Shown here one piece after another: positions 11,529 through 22,897 of a DNA stretch of 64,000 nt. Positions within the stretch are counted from its first letter, which is position 1. Every line of letters begins with the position of its first letter. Location of the stretch: contig CM055875.1 in the NCBI GenBank assembly GCA_029582165.1, positions 3,093,501 through 3,157,500 of the forward strand, read 5' to 3'. The position numbers and the translations under genes were made by a program. This stretch comes from Portulaca oleracea. Lineage: Eukaryota; Streptophyta; Magnoliopsida; Caryophyllales; Portulacaceae. The notes beneath the pieces are model-generated. The model was not told where the DNA came from. It ran no database searches and was given only the letters and a program-made list of their open reading frames with translations.

Positions 11529-12540
11529 CATTCCAAACAAGTGTTTAGTGATTTAAGGAACTCTCGAACCTTAAATCACTCCACTTGAAGGAAAGAATAA
11601 GGTGGAAACTAGATTTTTCTCACTAATCACGCCCTAAATCACGCCCTAAATCACTAAACCCTTTGACTAATCATCCATTAACACCTTAATCACCTTTGGC
11701 CCTAGAAAAGCCTAGCCACTAATCATAGCTAAAACTGTCTTAACACATTCATACCAATCTAAGCATTATTCTAACAAGATTAAGTAAAAAGCAACTAATG
11801 AAAATGATTAAGGAGAGATTACAACTAAACAAGCACTTAAACACTTGATTAACAATAGTAAATAGAGAGAGAAAGGGTAAATATTACCTATCAAATGATG
11901 TAATTAACAATAATAGCAAATATTATAGAAGGAATCTTCAAATCTTCAATATAATGACAAATTTCTTCTAAATATTGCAAAGATGACACAATTGTTTGAG
12001 AGTAGGTAAAGGAAATAAGCTTAACACTAAACCCTAAGCTAATAATATGAAAAGCTGCTCCAACATCTCCTAAAAGTTAGCAAAAACCTGGTAAAAGTTG
12101 TTATGTAAATGTCTAATTAATCTATTTATACAAGGGTACAAAACTAGGCAAAACGCAACCATTTTGGGCTAAAGCTGTGTAAAACAGGGTCGTCGCGGGT
12201 GCGACCAGCTGGAGAAGCGAAGAGTTGGCGAAAAGCTTCCGCGCAGGGTCGCGGGAGCGATGGGCTGGTCGCGGGCGTGACCTGCCTGACTTCACCTTTT
12301 TCTACTTTACTTTAAGGTAGTGACGTCGCGGGTGTCACATGCACCATTGCGGGTGCCACGACCTTCGAGTCTCTCCTTCACTTTTCTTCCTTTCTATGTA
12401 GCGGGCGCTACAACCTTGTGGCAGGCGCGATAACCCTAGGAAATGTTGAAGCTTGGGAAGTGGCTGGTCGTGCCCGCTACGAGGGCCTAATTCCACTAAT
12501 TTCCTCAAAAACATGGCCTCTTGACTCTTCTTTGCTCTGG
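11529..12540 (-). repeat. LTR-like sequence (minus orientation) with repeated dyad 14-mers
   Basis: Non-coding DNA interrupted at 12541 by the next LTR; the host text resumes at 27078. A minus-strand TATA box (TATAAATAG) lies at 12122-12131. Upstream of it in that orientation (12192-12480) are about eight copies of a 14-bp dyad such as GTCGCGGGTGCGAC (12192) and GTAGCGGGCGCTAC (12398). The same layout occurs in the LTRs of the Ty3 element at 40.6-46.3 kb, so this is probably the U3 of a related but diverged LTR. I could not define its outer ends. Confidence 0.5.
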
Positions 12541-14417
12541 CTTCCTGTAACACCCTCAGATTCATAATCATCGGATTACTACTAAACCATTCATAACTCA
12601 AGGATTAGCGTAGCGGAAAACCATATCCAGAGGCATTACCGCTGTCCCCATAACAAAGGACAAGGCTTTAAAAACCAACCAACACAACACCATACACAAC
12701 CATACATACAACTTAATTAAACTCGTACTGCACTTACAACTGCTTAACATCATAATCAACACCCCCAGAATAAAACATAACTTAAGGTTTACATCCATTC
12801 ATCAAAATAGTTAAAACCATCCCGTTTTCAAAAAGGGATAGATTCATCATCACCATCCAAGCGGGGGAGGGTTCTTATTCTTGTTACCAACTGCCTACCT
12901 TAAACTGGAATGGATACCTTAATTACTTTCTCGGACTTGGGAGCTTGTAGCCCTTGAGGAAGCACTTCCTAAAACAAAAACAGAAAACTTCGCAAATGAG
13001 TTGGCTAAACCAATACACATACCCCTACGGTGTAAACTTTCATAGTTCATTTTAGTTCGTGCATTTTTAAATTAAGACATAAAAGCTTGAATAACCAATG
13101 AACAAAATAAAATAAACAATAACATCATTAACATCGTCATCATCATCATCATCATAAACCTCAATATAGACCTCATTATAGACCTCATCATAGACACTGG
13201 CCATATCGTATGAAAGATGTCCGTCGACATCGAAAGTACCTCAAGTGCGGTTAGCACAATATAACAATAGACCTCATCATTGAAAGAACGGAAATCATAA
13301 TCTTTCCATGATTTGAACATCATAAAATCATCAACATAAATCATCATCATTAAAACATGCTTGTTGAAGGGTAAGCAATATGCGTACCTTGGGGTTGAAC
13401 CGCCTGAGGAACTACTTGACCTTGAGCGGACTTGAACGAATTGTAGCAACTACCCCTTGAAAGATACTTGAGATAAGAATAAAGAAATTACTTAAGTTGG
13501 GCTCTTATAAAAAGGGAGGAGTTTCCTAAATAAATCAGTAAGACAAAAACCCAACAAGTTTGGAAGGTTTCAGGAATTTTCATGATACTTGGAAAGGCAT
13601 AACTCTTTCTATATATCTCAGAAAACCTTGCAAGAGGACTTTTTGGAAAGCTCAAATTAAGTCGTACGACTTTCTAATTAAGAGTTCACGCTAAAAACAA
13701 TGAATAAAGGGTGAAACTTAACAATGCAGGCTATCTCGTGGAGTAAACATAGTCGGGGGTGGTATTTCGGGAACCTATAAATCAAGCTCTAAGTATCAGT
13801 TGAGTGCACATGAGTAGTCTATGGAAAGCTTGAATTGCATGCTACAACTCTTATGTTAACCATAATCTCATATAAGCCCTAGAAAAGCTCCAAAAAGTGC
13901 CTAGAACCACATTTTCTGGGAAGAACCTCATTACAAAGCTGAAAAGAATTGATCATAACTTTCTCTCCCGATGTTCAATGAACGCATAAAACCCACTTCA
14001 GAAAGCTTGCGGAACCTACTACAACTTTCATACTGATCACTTAAGCTATTAAGATCTCCTTACTATCTAAAAATACGCATGAACCTACTATTGCCCTTCA
14101 GAAACGTATATAAAGGGGCCCCATATACCAATTTCGCCATAACTTGAGCTATACATATCGAAATCCCAACATTCCAGAGCCGGGTGCGAGTTAATACTTA
14201 AGGCTACTAATTTCTACAATGTTTTTGGTTACCGATGTCTCGGTTGTCCCAAAATTTTCAGAATACAAAATACAACTCATTTGACTAAAATTGGCAACAA
14301 AGACTCATTTTTAATGTATAACCCAAATTACCTCATTAAACCTTTCTGAAATGATTCAAAACAACAAGTGCCTCTCTTAAATTGAATATACCGATTCTCA
14401 ATAATCACATGCATGCT

Positions 14418-14920
14418 TAGACCTGGCAATTTTTTGACCTGACCCGAACCCGCCCGATATTTCTAGGTTTTGAACACGATTTTTTAAACTAAACCCGAAG
14501 TATACCGAACCCGAAAATTAGCGGGTCAAACCCGACCCGCCCGTTTGACCTGAAAAATTATTTTTTTTTAAAAGTTCAACTTTATTAGAATTTGTAACTT
14601 TTCATTGGAACTTTTAATTATTAAATTATAAACGCAATTCATTTATTTGTTATTTCTCTAATTTAAATTAAAATAGTTACAATAATCTATCGTTACTAGA
14701 AGATAATCATATTTTGTTATGTATATTGTACAAAAAGTAGTATTTAGAGATCATTTTTCTCAAAGAAAAAACGGAAAAAAAGGCGCAATCATAACCCGTT
14801 GGGTTGATCTGAAATACACCGCCCGTATACCCGAACCCCAAATTCACTCGACCCGTATTTACTCGAACCCGAATACGACCGACCCGAAACCCGCCCGCCC
14901 GACCAAATTGACAAGTCTAC
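14418..14920. mobile_element. MITE with TAGACCTGGCAA-type ends (hAT-like), copy 1
   Basis: It begins TAGACCTGGCAATTTTTTGA, rich in CCCGAACCC/GACCCG words. The right end reads, on the opposite strand, TAGACTTGTCAATTT followed by GGTCGGGCGGG. The middle is AT-rich. A second copy at 39.5-40.0 kb shares both the GC-rich ends and middle words such as TCGTTACTAGAAGATAAT. TAGRCCTGKCAA ends are typical of hAT-type MITEs, but no clear 8-bp target duplication is visible. Non-coding. Confidence 0.5.
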
Positions 14921-15393
14921 CAACAACACATAACTCATCCATAATAAGTATCAACTAAGTTAATATACCTATCTAATTCTTTAATTCTTCCTATTGAGTT
15001 ACTCGGAACACCAAAAACATCAACATAATTATTATAGTAACCAAGGGAAATAGTGAAAACTTTACATTTTGAGGATTTCATACCAAAATAGTACATATAT
15101 TTCCACAAGTGACATCCGACAATAATCCACACTTCTATGGGGCATTTCATCAAACAGGTGTTGTGCAATTCCAAATTCACCAAGTCTCACATACTCATCA
15201 ATCATCAGATTCTAGATAACAATAAAATTCTTGCACTTTACTATTTTCAACCCAGATGACTCCACTTGCAAGCTTGGTAGAGCAACAAGGAATTCAAATT
15301 TTGGGGATTTTAGGTAATATCAAACATGCATCTTCAATCAAACATCATCCAAGTCTATTCCAAAACTCATACCCTAAAACCCAACATATTCAT

Positions 15394-15725
15394 TGTAACA
15401 ATCCGTATTTTTGAACCTTGATTTATTATGTTTATTAAAATTTTAATCTCAATTATGAGTAAATTTGAACTAACTAGTCAAACCTTATTTACTTTCCAAG
15501 TTAGTTATATTAACTTTAGTAGGAATAATTTAATTTGTAAAATTATAATATTTATTAATTTTAGCTTTTATGTATAAATTAATCTATTTGTTCACATTTT
15601 TCTTATTTATTTAAAATACTCTGGAAGAAGCGGCGGTAACACACTCGGCTTTTAGGCTTCCGCTAAATAAAGATTGATTAAGATAAAATATGGGTAATAC
15701 CTTGATTACAAGTCGGGGCGTTACA
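15394..15725. mobile_element. Short solo LTR, 332 bp, target duplication TTCAT
   Basis: It starts TGTAACAATCCG and ends GGGGCGTTACA, with TTCAT at 15389-15393 and 15726-15730. The ends form a near-perfect short inverted repeat. No internal region remains. It inserted into the large LTR that spans 12546-27072. Confidence 0.5.
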
Positions 15726-16420
15726 TTCATCTTTATAAACCAACTCAATCATCAACCAAAGTGGCATTTATAAATTATTACAACAATCACCAACATAACT
15801 CAACAAGAATTGATATCCGAAACTTGAAATCAGATTTGGGAAAGAAAAGATTTGAAATAACCTCAAAGAAGGAAAGGAAATAAGAGGAATGGAGGGAGAG
15901 GAGCTGCTGTAGGCAGACATCGGCCACCGTCCTTGGTGGCGTCGCCGGCGGTGGTCGTTGCAGGCAGAGAAGGCCACGATAGCTCAGACATGCATAGGGC
16001 AGTGAAGAGATGAGAAGAATGAAGAACATTATGCTTGGGTGAAATAAAGAGGAGAGCAAAATAAAGGACAATTAATACTAATGGTTAATACAAATGGAAG
16101 AGACTTGTGGGCTTAATTACTTATAAGGCCCAGTCAAATACCCTCTCAACTTATCTCTCTTCCCTACAATTATTTCTCCCTTAACTCGATACTATTAATT
16201 TGGGTTTCCGAATATAATTTTACGAGACTAAACTATGAGAGCTCCAATAATAAAAATTTCATGAGTACTCACGATTCTAATAATAATTCCAAATAAGAAA
16301 TTGGGTTGACGAACACTTGTCAGACAAGTGACCCGAATATTCTGGTTTACTAAGAAAGATCGGAAATACTACTAGAGGAGTAGCCACCAAAATTGCTACA
16401 CTGGAGAACTTGATGGTCGT

Positions 16421-17846
16421 TGATGGAAATCAGCCCACGCTTATTCCCCTAGGCTCAACCAAGAAATCCCAGTTGGATATTCAAGCTACAGATAGGGTCC
16501 CTCATCAAAGGACTACATCTCATATAGGATCAATAAGAAAGATTAGGATCATTTACGCCAAGTGGGCCCAAGAAGAAGGATACAAGGGAGAACTACAAAG
16601 GCCCATTCATATGGTGTGCTTATTATTCCAAGAGGATGTTCAAACATCCTAGTTGGGCCAATGTCACGCCAAGAAGCCCAAGTCACACGTCCAAGATCAA
16701 TTCAAGATTCCAAGCTTTGAATTTTACACTTTGATCTTTTGGATGTAATTTTATTATTTATAGCTTTTATTAGTTTTTCTAAAATAATGTAAGATGCCAA
16801 GTAAATTATAAACTTGAGCATCATAGGAGTGTGTGTGTGCAATTCACGTGTGATAGGCTAGTTAGCTAATTCTAGATTAGGATGACTTATTTTGTAACTA
16901 ATCCATCTCGAATTAGGAAAGCAAATTCTAATTAGGATAAGGTAGTTGTAACCATCTCCCCTTAGGATAAGGAATCCTAATCCAAGAGGAGATTGGAATA
17001 GTTAAGCATCTAGGATTAGTAATCCTTGGCTTGCACGCCAAGTAAGGATTCCTAGGGGAGTTAGAACTCTCCTAGTATAAATAGCCTAGGCTTGTAATCG
17101 TTTCAATCAATCGATTTAGAATTATGAAACCCCTTAAGCTTTTAGCTTTCCCTCGAGTGTTTGGATAAACCCTCACCCTTTTCTTCTATTGTATCTTGGT
17201 CTGGCACCCAAGTGGTTAGGAAGAGCTTGATCCTAGGTTGCGGTCTAGATCAAGTTAGCCCTAGGTTGTCTATCTTGTGGATTCAAGTTAGAAACCTAGT
17301 TCTATCCGTTCTTACCTTTCTATCAATATAGTTAAGGTGATTACATTGTGAGCTTTCTGTCAATACAGTTAAGTCACAACCCAATCCTATCTCCTATCCC
17401 CTCAAACCACACGCCATTTCCACCTCTTTCGCCCCCACAAAACGTCACCCACCTCCTCAACAAACACCACCTCCTTTCTTTTCTCTCTCCATAACAACCT
17501 CCCAACAAACCCTCTCTCTCCTCCAACAACCCAACAATCTTTCCCTCATCATCAAAACCAACGTCCCCCTCTCTCTTCCATCCCTCCTACCTCACGTCAC
17601 CCTCCTCCATACTCCCCTTCCAAGAATCAATCATCCCTCTCTCTTCCCATTCAAGATTCAACCCTTCTTGAATCTTGAAACCACAAAAGCCCTCACGGCA
17701 AATAACCTCCACAAAGAACCCTTTTCATGAGAACCACCCCTCTCTTCCCTTCTTAATCTCATGAACCACCCCCTCCTTATTGTTTGGTTACACGTGTTTC
17801 GTGTATTATTGGAATCAAGAACCTTTCTTGATCCGGTAATACATCA
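16421..17846 (+). repeat. Element A 5' LTR
   Basis: It starts TGATGGAAATCAGCCC and ends GGTAATACATCA. The TATA box TATAAATA is at 17076-17083. A long C-rich, pyrimidine-rich stretch (17380-17760) fills the R/U5 part, as in many plant LTRs. Confidence 0.5.
17076..17083 (+). promoter_or_regulatory. TATA box, element A 5' LTR
   Basis: TATAAATA within CCTAGTATAAATAGCC. The same site occurs in the 3' LTR near 26171-26178. Confidence 0.5.
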
Positions 17847-17850
17847 AAAG

Positions 17851-17868
17851 TGGTATCAGAGCTCTAGG
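17851..17868 (+). other. Primer binding site of element A (tRNA-iMet type)
   Basis: TGGTATCAGAGCTCTAGG begins 4 bp after the 5' LTR. TGGTATCAGAGC is the usual plant initiator-Met tRNA complement that primes reverse transcription. Confidence 0.5.
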
Positions 17869-18133
17869 TTGAGGTTGAGTGTAAATCAAACACGTAACCT
17901 TCTAATCCAAAAGCTTAACCTGCTAATCCACAGGTTTAACCTGTAATCCAAACACATAACCTTCAAGCCTTCAATACCAACCTGCAACCCTAAACTCCAC
18001 AAACAGCCCAAACACATTCCCTTCCTTACTCAACGTCAACTGGATGTTCCAAACCCCTACCATGGCACACGAATTGCTCTTCATGAGGAGGATCCTCAGC
18101 AGTTCGATTGTCCCAGAAGACCAACAACAATGA

Positions 18134-18850
18134 GAGGCTATCTTTCAGTCTCGCTGCACCATCAAAGGGAAAGTCTGTTCTCTAATCGTTGATGGAGGAA
18201 GCTGCACCAACGTGGCTTCAACAACTATGGTGGACAAACTTCAGCTGGAAACCAGTCCACATCCCAAGCCCTACACCATCCAATGGCTCAATCAGGGTGA
18301 AGGATTGCAAGTTACTCAAAGGTGCTTGGTAAGCTTTTCCATTGGAAAAAACTATCAAGATTCTATTTGGTGTGATGTATTGCCTATGGATGCTTGTCAT
18401 ATTCTGCTGGGAAGACCGTGGTTATTTGATAGGAGCGTGACACATGATGGAAGAGCCAACACCTACACGTTCAGGTTCAACCACAAAAAAGTTACCCTAG
18501 CTCCACTTAAAGTAACCCAACCGTCCCAACCTAAAGAGATTGATCCAAACCCTATCCCTTCTATGTCCGCTGAACATCATGAGTTTAGTGAGACTAAAGA
18601 GATCATTCTCTCAGACCTAAACACAAACCCTAGCCACGAAAACCAAAGCCATGAAATCCCCCATCCTCTCGTCACCCCTCAGTTGGGACAACCTTCTCCT
18701 ATGTTCCAAGAAGAGATATTACCAGGATTGCCCCTCCAGCATGATCTTATTCCTGGATCTATTCAGCATGACCAGGCAACAGGTCACGTAAACCTTAGTG
18801 ATGTTCAAGGGTTCAAAGGCAGGGTGACGATCTTCAAACCAAGGGTGTGA
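18134..18850 (+). CDS. Retropepsin-like aspartic protease region of element A
   Basis: The open frame begins after a TGA at 18131 with EAIFQSRCTIKGKVCSLIVD and shows the plant Ty3 protease motif IVDGGSCTNVAS, whose Asp-Gly-Gly-Ser is the catalytic loop. DACHILLGRPWLFD follows; this is the conserved second half of the domain (LLGRPW). A Pro/Glu-rich linker (residues ~150-235) leads to stop 18848-18850. There is no upstream gag, so the frame lacks a normal start and was probably part of a gag-pol polyprotein. The protease would process that polyprotein in the virus-like particle. The catalytic site looks intact. Confidence 0.5.
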   Translation, partial: EAIFQSRCTIKGKVCSLIVDGGSCTNVASTTMVDKLQLETSPHPKPYTIQWLNQGEGLQVTQRCLVSFSIGKNYQDSIWCDVLPMDACHILLGRPWLFDRSVTHDGRANTYTFRFNHKKVTLAPLKVTQPSQPKEIDPNPIPSMSAEHHEFSETKEIILSDLNTNPSHENQSHEIPHPLVTPQLGQPSPMFQEEILPGLPLQHDLIPGSIQHDQATGHVNLSDVQGFKGRVTIFKPRV

Positions 18851-19707
18851 TTAGGGAAAGCTGCAGTCCATGTGACGCCCCTACCCTTGTGGAAACAAAG
18901 GAAGTTGGAAACCAGCGTCTGTGCATCAACAAGAGTCCTATCAAGTACAGGTTTCCTAAAATTGAAGATCTAATGGACGAACTAGATGATACCCGAGTCG
19001 TTTCAAAGATTGGTCCAAGAAGTGGGTATCTTGATCCAGTTCGAATTCAAAAAGGGGATACTTCTATCAATACCAAAGGAGATCTTTATGAATGGTTAGT
19101 CATGGCTATTCGACTAACTAATGTTCTTTATGCTTTAATGAGATTGATAAATCAGGTTTTGAAGCCCCTTATTAGCAAGTGTGTTGTTGTCTACTTTGAT
19201 GACATGCTTGTGAATAGCAAGAGTGAGAAAGATCATACTTTTCACCTCCAATCTGTTATGGAGATCTTAGCTCACGAAAAGATGTATGTGAATATATCCA
19301 AGTGTTACTTCTTCATCAACAACATAGTCCTTCTTGGCTATGTACTCTCGGTTGAAGTGATCCAAATTGATTGAAAAAAAGTCAAAGCTAACAAGGAATG
19401 GTCTACTCCAACTAGTATTCTTGGTGATCGAATCTTCTACGGCTTGACTTCTTTCTATAAGAGGGTTGTGAAGAATTTCAGCACTATTTTATCACCTATA
19501 GCCGAACTACTAAAGTTTAAGGAATCTTCATGGACTCCGACAATCCAGCAAGTGTTCGACACCAGCAAAAGAAAACTCTGCACCACACCTGTCCTAACCC
19601 TACACACCTTTAATAAGAAGTCTAAGGTTGAGTGTGATGCTTCTAGAGTTAGTATTGAAGCTGTTCTATCTGGTCTATCTCAAGAAGGTTGCCCCTTAGC
19701 CTATTAA
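18847..19707 (+). pseudogene. Reverse transcriptase / RNase H region of element A, decayed
   Basis: Frame 18847-19374 holds RT motifs. VVVYFDDMLV carries the YFDD catalytic pair, and ESCSPCDAPTLV resembles the start of the palm domain. The normally conserved F-K-D-L-R-S-G-Y block is eroded to SKIGPRSGYLD, and sequence between motifs is missing. Stops at 19372 and after break the frame. Frame 19444-19707 continues with FYKRVVKNFSTILSPI, PVLTLHTFNKK and VECDAS, the RT/RNase H connection and the start of RNase H. The enzyme would copy element RNA to DNA, but this copy cannot make a complete one. Confidence 0.5.
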
Positions 19708-19854
19708 AGGGGAGAAGTTCGGTGACCCTAGATTCATGGAAGATAATGGAAGCCAACTTCGCCTATACAGTAAGAAGATCTCTATCAGTCAATCGAGTTC
19801 AAAGCCAAATTCTTGGCAACCAGGGAAGAATGATGGAGATCTGCCTAGCCTTGG

Positions 19855-21455
19855 TGATAGAGATCAGCTCTCACAACCTCATTTGCTGCCAGCACACTTT
19901 GAGGCCATCCATGAATCCCAGAAGGTCCTTGACTATATATCAAAGGTCATCCATCTGATGTGAGGCAATCCTTATTGTCTCAACACTTCAGAATTGAGGC
20001 CTCACTCATATTTGGTCCCTTGGAGGTCGTTCATAATGTCCAAGCTTACATGGTCTGAAGGTCATTTGGGTTCCACAGAACTATTTCAACCTGGGCATGC
20101 ATTGAGGACGTTTATCTGGACATTGAGGACGTTTATCAGGAGCTGATTGTTCTTTTCAACTTGGGTTGTGATTCTCTTCTCTTTGGATGTCAAGGAAGTG
20201 TATTATTGAGCTTTCCTAAATGCCCAAGGGTGATCCATCTGGAGGTCGTTTGCATTCTGCACAACTATTGCAATCTTGGTACGTGCATGAGGACCTCATT
20301 CGGGATCAACTTGTCTTTTGGTGTTTCAGCAAGGTCCTTTTGGTCTTTTCACTTGGTTGCGTCATCTTCTGTTTATTGGAGGTCATTAATCTTTTATGCA
20401 ATATGAAGATGCGCATGAGGACCTCCATATTGAGTCTGTTGAGAATTTGGACGTCCAAGGACGTTCCCTACTGGAGGAAGACTATTTGCACCTTTTTTAC
20501 TTCACTTCCTGAGTTGTTGAGGTCTTTCCGATTCAGTGAGGTGTTTGTCATTGAGGCCCTCTATGAAGATGTCACTTTCGAGCTGTTGAGGTCTTTCCAG
20601 CTTTTGAGGTGATTATCCAGCCTTGCCCACGTGAGGAATGTTGCTCCAACAAGAAAGCGCCATGTGTGATGTTTCTAGAGCCTTCCAATTATTCTAGAAG
20701 CTTCATGAAGATGCCATGTGTGACGCTTTTATTAGCCCTCATTACCAATGGGTCTAGAAGCTTCCTAAGTTAGTTACATATTATCTTATTTTGATGTAAT
20801 TAGTTTAATTAAGCAAGATTAGGATGTTTTCTTTTTGCTCAAGAAACTCCTAATTAGATATCTCAGATGGGTTTATATATACCCACTGTGAGGTCATTGT
20901 AATCAACAACTTGAAATATGAAATATGAGATTTGAGTGCCTTATTGAGCCTCTTGTTTGTGAGTGACGTTAAACTCTCAAATTTGGTTAATTCTACTACA
21001 GTATCAAGGATTTGGCAATCCTTGTGGTGGGTGTAGAGCTTGGTAGCTTCAATGGTGGTGCGCCTGTATCCATTGAGGTAATCGAGTCCATTGCCCTTGT
21101 GTTCTAGCTGTGGTGTGCCTGTATCAGCTTGAGCTCAAGTCTATCTTTCTTTTTCTATTTTCGCATCCCTCATTATCCATTTCAATCTATTTGATCGAAT
21201 CCCAAAATCCCCCATGAGTTCTTGATGTTATTTCGTCCATCCGATCGCATTTCACACCTCACCCATTTCTTCCGTTTGTGCTTTGGTGTTTATACTCTGT
21301 TTTGGAGGAGATTGTGATTGATTCTCTGTTGTGAGCCATGTTTTGGAGTGATTGTAATTGATTATCAGTGGTGAGGTCCAGAATCTCAGTGTTGTGTGTG
21401 TCCGCTTGGTGTCTGTGAGGTTATCACTCTGATCCTAGCGACCTTGCATACATCA
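19855..21455 (+). repeat. Element B 5' LTR
   Basis: It starts TGATAGAGATCAGC and ends CTTGCATACATCA. The TATA-like box TATATAT is at 20874-20880. The U3 (about 20020-20600) is rich in GAGGTC/GAGGAC words, reported separately as a finding. Confidence 0.5.
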
Positions 21456-21458
21456 ACT

Positions 21459-21474
21459 TGGTATCAGAGCTGAG
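21459..21474 (+). other. Primer binding site of element B
   Basis: TTGGTATCAGAGCTGA starts 3 bp after the LTR and matches the tRNA-iMet type used by element A. Confidence 0.5.
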
Positions 21475-21643
21475 TTTCATCTTGGGGGGAGTATATTGGT
21501 GTTATTTGTGATGTCGTGCAGTAGTAGAATACCTCATGAAGTTGCAGAGGTTGCTTCCATTTTGGTGAGTCAGTTTTGATTTCCTTGAGCCTAAACACAT
21601 CCCAAATCAACCCAAACACATAGCCACAAAAAAACCAGCAGCC

Positions 21644-22189
21644 ATGACTTTCAGCAAGCCTTCATCTCGAGAGAGTGATTTGATTTTGAAGAAGAAAAGG
21701 AGATTAAAGAGATTGAAGCGTGAGCTTGAATTTCTTGACCTCAATATGCTACAATTGGAGATGGATTGGTGTGAATTTGATTATAATACCAAGAAGTTAT
21801 GTGAACCACTCTTGGTTCAAGAGGAGGAATATCAAATTCGAGAGGAACCAGAAATTCATTTTGATTTTCCTCTAGAAGTTGCTGATGCGGCAGAAGTTGT
21901 TGAGGCCATTTTTTCTCTTGAGAATGAACACGAGGTTGATTTTAATCACCCTCCTATTTTTGATGTGTATGAAGATGAAGAGGATTATAAGGAATTAGAG
22001 GAGGAAGAAGAAGTCAATCTAAATCTCTTTCCTAGATATGATGAGGAAGTAGAGGATCTTGATGAAGAAGAGTGTGAACCTTTGGAGGATCCTGTCTATG
22101 ATGAGGAGGTTGAGGACTGTCTGACCTTGACACACCCAATGACCTCAGGGTTCTGTCAGCCAGTGACATTGTCAGAATCTGAACCTTAA
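21644..22189 (+). CDS. ORF1 of element B: basic helix then acidic tail, unknown function
   Basis: A complete 181-codon frame from ATG 21644 to stop 22187-22189. Residues 15-40 are Lys/Arg-rich and helix-prone (KKKRRLKRLKRELEFLDLN). From about residue 60 the protein is very acidic, with runs such as EDEEDYKELEEEEE. There is no zinc knuckle or gag signature, and I do not recognise the family. It is the first frame after the PBS and leader, the place where gag normally lies, so it may be a substitute gag-like or captured protein. It could also be a chance frame in a young element; codon-level evidence of selection is not visible here. Confidence 0.5.
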   Translation: MTFSKPSSRESDLILKKKRRLKRLKRELEFLDLNMLQLEMDWCEFDYNTKKLCEPLLVQEEEYQIREEPEIHFDFPLEVADAAEVVEAIFSLENEHEVDFNHPPIFDVYEDEEDYKELEEEEEVNLNLFPRYDEEVEDLDEEECEPLEDPVYDEEVEDCLTLTHPMTSGFCQPVTLSESEP

Positions 22190-22198
22190 CTCGTGATT

Positions 22199-22867
22199 AT
22201 GAACATCATGTCATCTTTGGGTGCTACAAGGATGAGAATGGAGGATGAAGCTTCCAGTGGCTTCAATGTTGAGTTGGTTTATTTCCAACCAAGGTCACTT
22301 CTATGGGTGAACTTGGAGGTGATAAGAAGACCAAAGCGAAAGAGGTGGAAGCGAAGGAGGTCAAAGTATGATGAATGGAGTATCAAGCCCCCAACAAACT
22401 CAGTGGAGGAGCTCATTGTTTTTACTGGTGATGTTGATTTTTCGGCCTTGATTCTTTTCAAGTTGATTGGAGTTCAATATTTTGGTCAAGGTATGGGATC
22501 TCAAGAATTTCCTTACTACATTATTTTGATGGACATGAATGAAGCATACTTGCGAATATTTTGGAGTTTCATGAATGCATGTTTTGTGAAATTTCATGTG
22601 CTTTGGTGTTGTGTTGAGAAGGTTATCATGATTATACAACTTTGGGTGAGTCAAGATAGTGGAAAAGAAGTGATATCATATTATCTTGATTTTGTGAGCG
22701 TTGATGATGTTTGTTGTGGATTAGTGTGGAATGTTGTTAAGGCCTTGATCATATGTTCTATATTGGGGAGTATGCCTTGGATGTTTACTATGGAAGTTGT
22801 GCTAGGAGGCACATTGTCGTGTCACACCTTCACCATGTTTTGCAAGAGAAGCATCTATGTCGCATAA
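22199..22867 (+). CDS. ORF2 of element B, unknown
   Basis: A frame opening at ATG 22199 (open from 22193), 10 nt after ORF1, to stop 22865-22867, about 222 codons. It contains a basic patch (RRPKRKRWKRRRSK, about residues 45-58) that could bind nucleic acid or act as a nuclear signal, then hydrophobic and Cys/Trp-rich text without a recognisable motif. The close spacing to ORF1 suggests both were translated from the element RNA, perhaps once as one frame. Function unknown; low certainty that it is a real protein. Confidence 0.5.
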   Translation: MNIMSSLGATRMRMEDEASSGFNVELVYFQPRSLLWVNLEVIRRPKRKRWKRRRSKYDEWSIKPPTNSVEELIVFTGDVDFSALILFKLIGVQYFGQGMGSQEFPYYIILMDMNEAYLRIFWSFMNACFVKFHVLWCCVEKVIMIIQLWVSQDSGKEVISYYLDFVSVDDVCCGLVWNVVKALIICSILGSMPWMFTMEVVLGGTLSCHTFTMFCKRSIYVA

Positions 22868-22897
22868 CCTTTTGCTCAAATTGACATCTGTTCTGTT

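Noticed and set aside
13072..13449. Met/Ser-rich minus frame in the large LTR
   Set aside because: It is driven by a CATCAT microsatellite; no recognisable domain, and it lies inside LTR DNA.
15768..16071. Two overlapping minus frames rich in Leu/Phe/Ser
   Set aside because: They lie in the pyrimidine-rich stretch of an LTR; the composition explains the open frames.
20161..20612. Plus frames repeated in both LTRs of element B
   Set aside because: They are in U3/R of the LTR and appear twice only because the LTR does; no protein motif is visible.
22279..22654. Minus-strand frames within element B ORF2
   Set aside because: They are antisense to an element whose PBS, tract and LTR order fix the plus orientation, and carry no motif.
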